Shown: positions 58,370-64,000 of the stretch, one piece after another
How the letters are laid out: each line of letters starts with the position of its first letter
How positions within the stretch are numbered: the first letter of the stretch is position 1
Notes under the pieces: model-generated
Seen by the model: only the letters and a program-made list of their open reading frames with translations
What the model was told of the DNA's origin: nothing
Databases searched by the model: none
Made by a program: the position numbers and the translations under genes
DNA from: Marinobacter nauticus
GTDB lineage: Bacteria; Pseudomonadota; Gammaproteobacteria; Enterobacterales; Shewanellaceae
Reading direction: 5' to 3'
NCBI RefSeq assembly: GCF_019801015.1
Contig: NZ_JAHVJZ010000008.1
Coordinates: 124,001 to 188,000 of the forward strand
Length of the DNA: 64,000 nt

Positions 58370-59575
58370 TCATCGGGGACGTCCCCCGGACCAGCCCATG
58401 GCACTTTTGGCCAGGCCAGCTTTGAAATCAGGAAACAGGGCCAGCGTCAGCAGACCCAGATTCCGGCCCAGCGCCATCGCACGGACCGGATTGGAGAACA
58501 GTTTTACCAGCGCATCCGTGGCGGCGGTAACCCGGCTGCGGTCCGGCGCACGCGCCTCTGCATATTCGGCCAACAACGCAAAGCTTCCCGGGTCCGAATC
58601 GCTTTGCAAAGCGGCATTGAGCCGATCCGCCAACGCTTCCACATCGCGCAAGCCCAGATTGAAGCCCTGTCCGGCGATGGGGTGGACGGTCTGCGCTGCA
58701 TTGCCCACCAGCACGCAACGGTGGTGAGTGGTGCGCTCAGCGCGGCACAGAGCCAGCGGGTATTCGACACGCTGGCCCACTTTTGTGAGTGCGCCAAGGC
58801 GGTAGCCGAATGCGGCCTGAAGCTCAGTAAGAAAGGCATTGTCAGACAGCGCCATGCGACGCGCCGCTTCACCAGGAGACTGCACCCAGACCAGCGAGTA
58901 GCGCCGATCGTTCATCGGCAGCAGCGCCAGGGGCCCCTCGGAGGTAAAGCGTTCAAACGCGATGCCGGGGTGGTCATCACAGCTGATGTTGGCGATCAGG
59001 GCGTGCTGATGATACGGCTGGCGCTCCAGGCCCAGATTCAATTGCTGACGCACGGCGGAGCCGGTGCCATCCGCCCCCACCACCAGCCGGGCATCAATCC
59101 GGGTGCCGGAGTTGAGGGTCAGGGTAATCCGATCCTGCTGTTGACTGAAGCTCGCCAGCCCATCCGGGCAATACAGCGTAATATTGTCGTGGCGGCTCAG
59201 TGCCTGCCACAGGACCGGCCCGACGCGTTCCAGTTCGACCACCTGACCCAGCGCATCCACCCCATACTCGTCAGCGGTCATGGTCAGGCCACCAAAGTGG
59301 CCACGGTCAGACACCTGGATCTGGTCGATCGGCTGGGCATGGGAGCGCAGCGCTGGCCACAGACCCAGTCGCTCAAGGCGACGGACCGACCCTTCAGCCA
59401 GGGCAATAGCGCGGCTGTCGTACCCCGGGTGGTGAGGTTCGGCACTCGGGTGGGCTTCAATCAGGGCGACGGACCAGCGCCCCCCGTCCGGGCGACGCTG
59501 TGAAGCCAGCGCCAGTGCCAGGGTTGCCCCAGCCATGGCGCCGCCCACAATGGCAATATCATACTGCTCTGCCAT
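58370..59575 (-). CDS. ubiH: FAD-dependent 2-octaprenyl-6-methoxyphenol hydroxylase UbiH
   Basis: Predicted 401 aa (E. coli 392). It performs C1 hydroxylation of the ubiquinone ring precursor. FAD motif YDIAIVGGAMAGATLALALAS, DG motif LVVGADGTGSAVRQ, and the UbiH-specific variant VLVGNAAQTVHPIAGQGFNLGLRD (Asn in place of Asp, as in E. coli UbiH). It is 5 bases after pepP. Confidence 0.95.
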   Translation of the reverse strand: MAEQYDIAIVGGAMAGATLALALASQRRPDGGRWSVALIEAHPSAEPHHPGYDSRAIALAEGSVRRLERLGLWPALRSHAQPIDQIQVSDRGHFGGLTMTADEYGVDALGQVVELERVGPVLWQALSRHDNITLYCPDGLASFSQQQDRITLTLNSGTRIDARLVVGADGTGSAVRQQLNLGLERQPYHQHALIANISCDDHPGIAFERFTSEGPLALLPMNDRRYSLVWVQSPGEAARRMALSDNAFLTELQAAFGYRLGALTKVGQRVEYPLALCRAERTTHHRCVLVGNAAQTVHPIAGQGFNLGLRDVEALADRLNAALQSDSDPGSFALLAEYAEARAPDRSRVTAATDALVKLFSNPVRAMALGRNLGLLTLALFPDFKAGLAKSAMGWSGGRPR

Positions 59576-59580
59576 AGGTG

Positions 59581-60882
59581 TTATCCGGCCATCAGGGCCT
59601 CGATCTCCTCGATCTCTTTGGGCACATCCACGGTCAGATTGCGGTGACCCTCAGCGGTAATCAGGATGTCGTCTTCCACCCGGATACCGATACCACGCCA
59701 GCGTGGGTCCACGTCGGCGTCAGGGCCGATGTAGAGGCCCGGCTCAACGGTGATCACCATGCCCGGCTCAAGCTGACGGCCGCGATCCGGGGTGCGGTAA
59801 TCGCCCACATCGTGCACATCAATGCCCAGCCAGTGGCCCAGGCCATGCATGTAGTAAGGCTTATACGCTTCCTGTTCAATCAGGTCATCCACTTCACCCT
59901 CAAGAATGCCCAGTTCCACCAGGCCTCCCACCAGGATCGTCAGCGCCACGGCGTTCGCGTCTTTAATGGACACGCCGGGCTTCAGCATGGCGATGGCCGC
60001 TTTTTCCGCGTCCAGCACGATCTGGTACAGGGCTTTCTGGTCCAGCGTGAATCGGCCGTTAACCGGGAAGGTACGGGTGATGTCAGCGGCGTACCCCTCA
60101 AACTCGCAACCGGCGTCGATCAGTACCAGATCGCCATCGTTCAGGGGCGCGTTGTTTTCGGTGTAATGCAGAATGCAGGCGTTCTCGCCGGCACCGACAA
60201 TGCTGTTGTAGGCCATATCCCGGGCACCAGCCATGGCGCACTCGTGGCGGATCTCCGCCTCCAGCTGATACTCGTAGAGACCCGGCTGGCTGGCCTGCAT
60301 GGCCCGAACGTGGGCGCGGGCACTGATGCGCGCGGCTTCCGCCATCAGGGCCACTTCTTCTTCGGACTTGAACAGACGCAGCTCGTGCAGAAGCGGACGC
60401 AGATCCTGCATCCGGGCCGGTGCCACCAGCCCCTGACGGAAGCCGCCGCGGAGCTTGGTCAGCAGGTCCGCCACCAGGGTGTCGCTGCGCTCGCTGTGGC
60501 CCGGCAGATAAGCCAGGTTGTCGGCACCGCTGATCAGGCCCGCCAGTTCACTTTCCAGCTCACCCAGCTCAAACGCCTGGTCTACGTCGAGGACGTCGGC
60601 GGCGCGGTCCTTACCCAGACGGCGGCCATGCCAAATCTCCGCCAGCTTATCGCTGGGGCGAACAAAGATGGTGGATTCCGGGGATTGGCCCGGACGCAGT
60701 ACCAGCACCGCATCCGGCTCGTTAAACCCGGTCAGGTAGAAGAAGTCGCTGTCCTGACGGAAGTGGTATTCGGTGTCATTGGAGCGGGTCGCCTCTTCAG
60801 CGGCGCACAGCACCACCACACTGCCTTCCGGCAGCTCCGCCATCAGGGCGCGACGGTGAGCAGCAAAATCGATTCGTTCCAT
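59581..60882 (-). CDS. pepP: Xaa-Pro aminopeptidase P
   Basis: Predicted 433 aa (E. coli 441). A dinuclear Mn enzyme removing an N-terminal residue before proline. Metal ligands: Asp residues in LIDAGCEFEGYAADITRTFP, His in YMHGLGHWLGIDVHDVGDY, Glu in MVITVEPGLYIG and in GIGIRVEDDILIT. The N-terminal creatinase-like domain has MERIDFAAHRRALMAELPEGS. Conserved operon position between ygfB and ubiH. Confidence 0.96.
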   Translation of the reverse strand: MERIDFAAHRRALMAELPEGSVVVLCAAEEATRSNDTEYHFRQDSDFFYLTGFNEPDAVLVLRPGQSPESTIFVRPSDKLAEIWHGRRLGKDRAADVLDVDQAFELGELESELAGLISGADNLAYLPGHSERSDTLVADLLTKLRGGFRQGLVAPARMQDLRPLLHELRLFKSEEEVALMAEAARISARAHVRAMQASQPGLYEYQLEAEIRHECAMAGARDMAYNSIVGAGENACILHYTENNAPLNDGDLVLIDAGCEFEGYAADITRTFPVNGRFTLDQKALYQIVLDAEKAAIAMLKPGVSIKDANAVALTILVGGLVELGILEGEVDDLIEQEAYKPYYMHGLGHWLGIDVHDVGDYRTPDRGRQLEPGMVITVEPGLYIGPDADVDPRWRGIGIRVEDDILITAEGHRNLTVDVPKEIEEIEALMAG

Positions 60883-60913
60883 CTTTGGGGGGTCCCTTTT
60901 TTATTGTTGATCA

Positions 60914-61480
60914 TCAATGCAGCGTCTTGGGCGCCGCTTCTTCATCCAGGCCGCGGAACTCACGCAGGCATTCCCAGGCAGCAATGCGCGCGTGTTCGAT
61001 CAGGGCCGCAAAGCCTTCTTCGTTCTCTTCGTTCTCTTCAACTTCCAGCTCCACCTGAGTGAAGTCGGTCAGATCCTGGATCAGCTCCTGCACATCCGCC
61101 GGCGCTTTATCCAGTGCCGGCTGCATGATGGCCAGGCCAGTCAGGAAGCTCTGTACCCAGTTAATGAACGCCTCGAGGCGATCCTGCAGCGGGTCATCGT
61201 CGTCGGACAACATCGGGGTGAAGCTCATGGCCGGATCCACCAGCGAGTTGATCACATCCAGGTAGAGTTCCTTAATGATGGCCATCAACGCTTCCGGCAC
61301 CGCCTCGCCGTCGTTGACCAGCTCAAGGAAAGGCTTTTGCCAGCTCTTACCGTCCATCGGCACACCGCCACACACCAGGCCCGTCAACACCCCGTGCACC
61401 TCGGCGGGGAGGACCGCGATCTTGGCATCATCGAGGGCAGTTTGCAGTTTGCTCAGCAGGAGGGGGGAGTTGCATTTCAT
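60914..61480 (-). CDS. ygfB: UPF0149 family protein YgfB
   Basis: Predicted 188 aa (E. coli YgfB 192), acidic, no signal. Typical: LPAEVHGVLTGLVCGGVPMDGKSW near the N terminus, WVQSFLTGLAIMQ in the middle and an Asp/Glu-rich C-terminal region (VEENEENEEGFAALIEHARIAAW). Start at 61480, because the upstream 11 in-frame codons are not conserved. First gene of ygfB-pepP-ubiH-ubiI, divergent from zapA. Molecular role is not deduced from sequence. Confidence 0.92.
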   Translation of the reverse strand: MKCNSPLLLSKLQTALDDAKIAVLPAEVHGVLTGLVCGGVPMDGKSWQKPFLELVNDGEAVPEALMAIIKELYLDVINSLVDPAMSFTPMLSDDDDPLQDRLEAFINWVQSFLTGLAIMQPALDKAPADVQELIQDLTDFTQVELEVEENEENEEGFAALIEHARIAAWECLREFRGLDEEAAPKTLH

Positions 61481-61664
61481 GGGTTGAAGATCCGCGGTTA
61501 CAAGTGGGCCCATGCTATCATGGCCTCAGTGACGGCACCATCGGCAGCACACCGGGCAACAACGCCCTATCCGGCCAACAAAAAACCGGAGTGGCTGGCC
61601 CCCGCTGGCGGCCAAGGCAGCCCTGTATTATAGTCGCCTCCCCAAGGCCCACTGGAGCGGGAAA

Positions 61665-62021
61665 ATGAGCAACAAAACACTGGAAATCCACTTACTGGGC
61701 AAGGCCTTCTCTGTGGCCTGTCCCGCGGGCCAGGAAAACCAGCTGCGCATGGTGGCGGAGCAGTTGGGCCAGCGTCTGGATCAGCTGCGTCAGCGTACCG
61801 GCACCGGTAACCTCGAACAGCTCGCCGTGATGGCAGCGCTCAACCTCAGCCATGAACTGATGGTGAATCAGCAACAGCAGAGCGTGGCGCAGCGGCAACT
61901 GGAAACCCGGATTCAGGTGTTGCAGGACGCCATTGAACAGGCTTTGTCCGAACGCCTGCAAAACCGACCGAAAGGGGTTGAAGCCGACTCAGGCACGCCA
62001 TACACTGACCACGACGGTTAG
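61665..62021 (+). CDS. zapA: Cell division protein ZapA
   Basis: Predicted 118 aa (E. coli 109). It crosslinks FtsZ filaments at the division ring. N-terminal beta segment NKTLEIHLLGKAFSVACPAGQENQLR, then a long helix for dimerisation (QLAVMAALNLSHELMVNQQQ...LETRIQVLQDAIEQAL). The tail after residue 100 is hydrophilic. Gene order zapA-ssrS-fau matches E. coli. Confidence 0.94.
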   Translation: MSNKTLEIHLLGKAFSVACPAGQENQLRMVAEQLGQRLDQLRQRTGTGNLEQLAVMAALNLSHELMVNQQQQSVAQRQLETRIQVLQDAIEQALSERLQNRPKGVEADSGTPYTDHDG

Positions 62022-62041
62022 GAAAAGCCTCCGGTTTTTTC

Positions 62042-62047
62042 TACACT
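62042..62047 (+). promoter_or_regulatory. Likely -10 element of the 6S RNA gene
   Basis: TACACT seven bases before the predicted 6S RNA start; no clear -35. Weak call from position. Confidence 0.4.
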
Positions 62048-62053
62048 GGATCC

Positions 62054-62231
62054 GCTCCCTGAGGTGTTCGCCAGCGGTTCATGTCCCTGGCCGATGCTTT
62101 AAACTCTAGGGTGTTCCGCTTCATGCGGCTGTGCAGGCTCGGCCAGACCGAGAAGCCGAAAGCGTGAATGGTCCACCCGCCCTGAACTTACGGTTCACGG
62201 GCGTCACACCGCAGCGGCATTCTTGGGGAGC
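62054..62231 (+). ncRNA. ssrS: 6S RNA
   Basis: About 178 nt between zapA and fau, the conserved ssrS position. GCTCCCTGAGGTGTTCG at the 5' end pairs with GCGGCATTCTTGGGGAGC at the 3' end, and the middle has GCTCGGCCAGACCGAGAAGCC, matching E. coli GCTCGGTCCGTCCGAGAAGCC. TTCGCCAGCGGTTCA matches TTCGCAAGCGGGCCA. 6S RNA mimics an open promoter and sequesters sigma-70 RNA polymerase in stationary phase. Ends are approximate. Confidence 0.93.
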
Positions 62232-62327
62232 ACTATCACCTTTCTCTGGCCATCCGGCCGCCATATCACCTTGTCTTCCCGTTCGTAAAAAGGCACCCTG
62301 AATCCTCGGTTTCCTGTGGAGTCGGTC

Positions 62328-62921
62328 ATGTCTGTTGATCCCCTTTCCCGGGCCGCCTGTCGCCATCAACTGCGCCAGGCCCGCAAAGCTCTGACCCCCG
62401 AACAGCAAAAGTCCGCTGCGGTCGGACTGGCCGGCTACCTGCCGGATCACCCCCTGATTCAGCACGCCCAAACCGTCGCCCTCTATATCGCCAACGATGG
62501 GGAACTGGATCCCCACGTGCTCGCCGAAGTGCTTCATGCCCGGGGCAAGCGTCTGGCGCTGCCGGTGTTGCACCCCTTCCACGCTCAGCACCTGCTGTTT
62601 CTGGAGTACCGTCCCGGCCAGCCGATGACGTCAAACCGCTTTGGCATCCCGGAACCCACTCTGGATAAAACCCAGGTGGTGCCGATGGCCGAACTGGACC
62701 TTATCCTGGCGCCCCTGGTGGGGTTTGATGAGTCCGGCAATCGAATGGGCATGGGAGGCGGCTTCTACGATCGCACTCTGGGTTGCCTGGATATGGCGGC
62801 CCGGCCGCAGTTCATCGGTCTGGCGCATGAGTGTCAGCGGGTGAAGCAGTTGCCGATTGCGCCCTGGGACATTCCGATGGACGCCATCGCCACGGATCAG
62901 GCGCTGCAGTTTCTGCACTGA
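62328..62921 (+). CDS. fau: 5-formyltetrahydrofolate cyclo-ligase
   Basis: Predicted 197 aa (E. coli YgfA 182). It converts 5-formyl-THF to 5,10-methenyl-THF with ATP. Substrate and ATP sites: RAACRHQLRQARKALTPEQQ near the N terminus, the folate-binding region GMGGGFYDRTL (about 142-152) and DLILAPLVGFDESGNRMG. Start at 62328 with GGAG seven bases upstream; a GTG at 62316 is less likely. Downstream of ssrS as in E. coli, and functionally linked to the glycine cleavage genes nearby. Confidence 0.93.
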   Translation: MSVDPLSRAACRHQLRQARKALTPEQQKSAAVGLAGYLPDHPLIQHAQTVALYIANDGELDPHVLAEVLHARGKRLALPVLHPFHAQHLLFLEYRPGQPMTSNRFGIPEPTLDKTQVVPMAELDLILAPLVGFDESGNRMGMGGGFYDRTLGCLDMAARPQFIGLAHECQRVKQLPIAPWDIPMDAIATDQALQFLH

Positions 62922-62939
62922 GCGCACTTGCTGAAGGAC

Positions 62940-62970
62940 GGGGCCGTGGCATAATGCGGCCCCTTTTTTT
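62940..62970 (+). terminator. Terminator of fau
   Basis: GGGGCCG-TGGCATAATG-CGGCCCC-TTTTTTT, 19 bases after the fau stop and immediately before the next gene. Confidence 0.85.
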
Positions 62971-62983
62971 ATCCAGACCGACC

Positions 62984-63595
62984 ATGATCGATACCGCTGT
63001 TCTGCTGCTCTTTATCCCCACCTTCTTTACCGTCGCCATTACTCCGGGGATGTGCATGCTGCTGGCCCTGAGTCTGGGTATGAGCATCGGCGTCCGACGC
63101 ACGCTGCCGATGATGGCCGGAGAGTTGATCGGGGTTGCCATGGTGTCCCTCTCGGCCGTCTTGGGTGTGGCCGCTTTGATGCTCAATTTCCCGGCGCTGT
63201 TTGTGGTCCTTAAAGTGGTTGGGGGCGCTTATCTGCTCTATCTGGGCATTCAGATGTGGCGCAGCGAGGGGCGGCTGGGCAAAGCGGAAAGCGTGGTGGA
63301 TGTCTCGGCTCGCGGGCTGTTTCTGCGCGGCTGGCTCACCGCCATCGCCAATCCCAAAGGCTGGGCCTTTATGGTCGCCCTGCTGCCGCCCTTTATCTCC
63401 GCCGAACGAGCACTGGCCCCTCAACTGGCCGTGCTGGTGGGGATCATCCTGGCCTGTGAGTTGAGTTGCATGCTGATCTACGCTTCGGGAGGCAGTACCT
63501 TGCGCCGGCTGCTCAGCGCCGACAAGGTGCAGTGGATCAATCGGCTGGCGGGCACACTGATGGGTGCCCTGGGGATCTGGCTGATCCTGGAGTAA
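62984..63595 (+). CDS. LysE/RhtB-family amino acid exporter
   Basis: Predicted 203 aa with six hydrophobic segments. Family patterns: TAVLLLFIPTFFTVAITPGMCMLLALSLGMSIGVRR near the N terminus (with the usual TPGP as TPGM), then GGAYLLYLGIQMWRS and FLRGWLTAIANPKGWAFMVALLPPFI. Start at 62984, 14 bases after the terminator T run, so transcription must start within or beyond it; the sequence GGCATAATG inside the terminator loop might serve as -10. Substrate is unknown. Confidence 0.86.
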   Translation: MIDTAVLLLFIPTFFTVAITPGMCMLLALSLGMSIGVRRTLPMMAGELIGVAMVSLSAVLGVAALMLNFPALFVVLKVVGGAYLLYLGIQMWRSEGRLGKAESVVDVSARGLFLRGWLTAIANPKGWAFMVALLPPFISAERALAPQLAVLVGIILACELSCMLIYASGGSTLRRLLSADKVQWINRLAGTLMGALGIWLILE

Positions 63596-63598
63596 GGC

Positions 63599-63838
63599 TC
63601 AGCGTGGGCCTTTGATTTTCAGCCCCAACTCTTCCGCAAGCGCTTCGAGCTGGTCCACGCTGTCCAGTTGAACGGACCAGCTGATGCCCCCACCAAACGC
63701 GGTAACGACATTGGCAATGCCTACCAGCTCCACCGCATCTGCGGCGGCCTGAAAGGTGATGCGCCCAGGCCCGTTCAGGCGCACCATCAGTTCGTTGGGG
63801 TTGGCGATAAGCTTGCCCTGGCTGAATTCGAGAATCAT
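63599..63838 (-). CDS. Small conserved protein, possibly DUF3389
   Basis: Predicted 79 aa (MILEFSQGKLIANPNELMVRL...), no signal peptide or membrane segment, with GPGRITFQAAADAVELVGIANVVTAFGGGISWSVQLDS. It resembles the small DUF3389 proteins of Vibrio and Shewanella from memory; that is tentative. The start overlaps the stop of the thioesterase gene (ATGA), so the two are translationally coupled. Confidence 0.6.
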   Translation of the reverse strand: MILEFSQGKLIANPNELMVRLNGPGRITFQAAADAVELVGIANVVTAFGGGISWSVQLDSVDQLEALAEELGLKIKGPR

Positions 63839-64000
63839 GCCGATCTCTTGTGCTTCAGCACGGCCATGGTGAGGCGGCTGGTGCACACCAGACGCTCCCG
63901 CTCATCCCGGATGTCGATCTGCCAGACCTGAGTGGTCGCCCCGAGATGCACCGGATAGGCTTTACCAATCACCGTACCGCTGCGCATGGCGCGAATGTGG
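63835..64000 (-). CDS. Hotdog-fold thioesterase (MenI/YdiI-like), C-terminal part
   Basis: Cut by the window edge; only the last about 54 residues are present. They read ...IRAMRSGTVIGKAYPVHLGATT, then QVWQIDIRDERERLVCTSRL and TMAVLKHKRSA. The pattern (V.G...P.H.G...QVWQI.I.DE..RLVCTSRLT.AVL) is that of the PaaI/YdiI hotdog thioesterases such as 1,4-dihydroxy-2-naphthoyl-CoA hydrolase of menaquinone synthesis. The exact paralogue cannot be decided from this fragment. Confidence 0.75.
   Translation of the reverse strand, partial: HIRAMRSGTVIGKAYPVHLGATTQVWQIDIRDERERLVCTSRLTMAVLKHKRSA

Overview
The window looks like chromosome of a marine, facultatively anaerobic gammaproteobacterium of the Shewanella/Ferrimonas type. 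Evidence is the E. coli/Shewanella-style housekeeping order (prfB-lysS with the RF2 frameshift, ygfB-pepP-ubiH-ubiI-gcvTHP divergent from zapA-ssrS-fau, asnA/asnC, gltBD), ArcA with a separate ArcB-like phosphotransfer protein, several multiheme c-type cytochromes including an OmcA/MtrC-family surface lipoprotein, and secreted proteins with GlyGly-CTERM-like tails. The genus is an inference. The DNA is mostly GC-rich and densely coding, with AT-rich gaps at about 47.5-48.0 kb and 50.65-51.1 kb. I saw no tRNA, rRNA, insertion sequence, prophage or CRISPR array.

Layout. 0-6 kb: a secreted chitin-active LPMO behind a c-di-GMP-I riboswitch, lysS, prfB, a GltS-like symporter. 6.2-10.6 kb: periplasmic thioredoxin-like protein, small membrane proteins, a methyltransferase, rluA, asnA/asnC. 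10.8-19.8 kb: two large tandem S8 proteases. 19.8-23.2 kb: lysC with a lysine riboswitch, arcA, and an ArcB-type HPt protein convergent with arcA. 23.3-26.7 kb: an unusual outer-membrane usher-like barrel ending in two SPOR-like domains. 26.8-35 kb: folE2, yhcC-type radical SAM gene, gltBD. 35-38.5 kb: a lipoprotein and a C_GCAxxG/triheme cytochrome fusion, divergent from a ToxR/ToxS-like membrane regulator pair. 38.6-44.4 kb: mtnN, a degenerate CbiB-like protein, DUF2721, TRIC-type channel, a secreted NTF2-like protein, MscS, catalase.

44.6-51 kb is a cytochrome island, all on the minus strand: a 58-aa membrane protein, nrfB, nrfC, nrfD, a small tetraheme cytochrome, a nonaheme OmcA-like lipoprotein, and a second tiny membrane protein paralogous to the first. 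No nrfA is present. An FNR-like site and a 25-bp dyad lie upstream. A plausible reading is an anaerobic chain from quinol through NrfD/NrfC/NrfB to periplasmic and surface cytochromes.

51-64 kb: a LysR regulator, gcvTHP, ubiquinone hydroxylases, pepP, ygfB, zapA, 6S RNA, fau, a LysE-family exporter, and a hotdog thioesterase cut by the window edge.

The items most worth following are the usher-SPOR protein, the tiny paralogous membrane proteins bracketing the cytochrome island, the NrfBCD module without NrfA, the C_GCAxxG-triheme fusion with its neighbouring ToxRS-like pair, the arcA/hptA pairing, and the two riboswitches with visible expression platforms.
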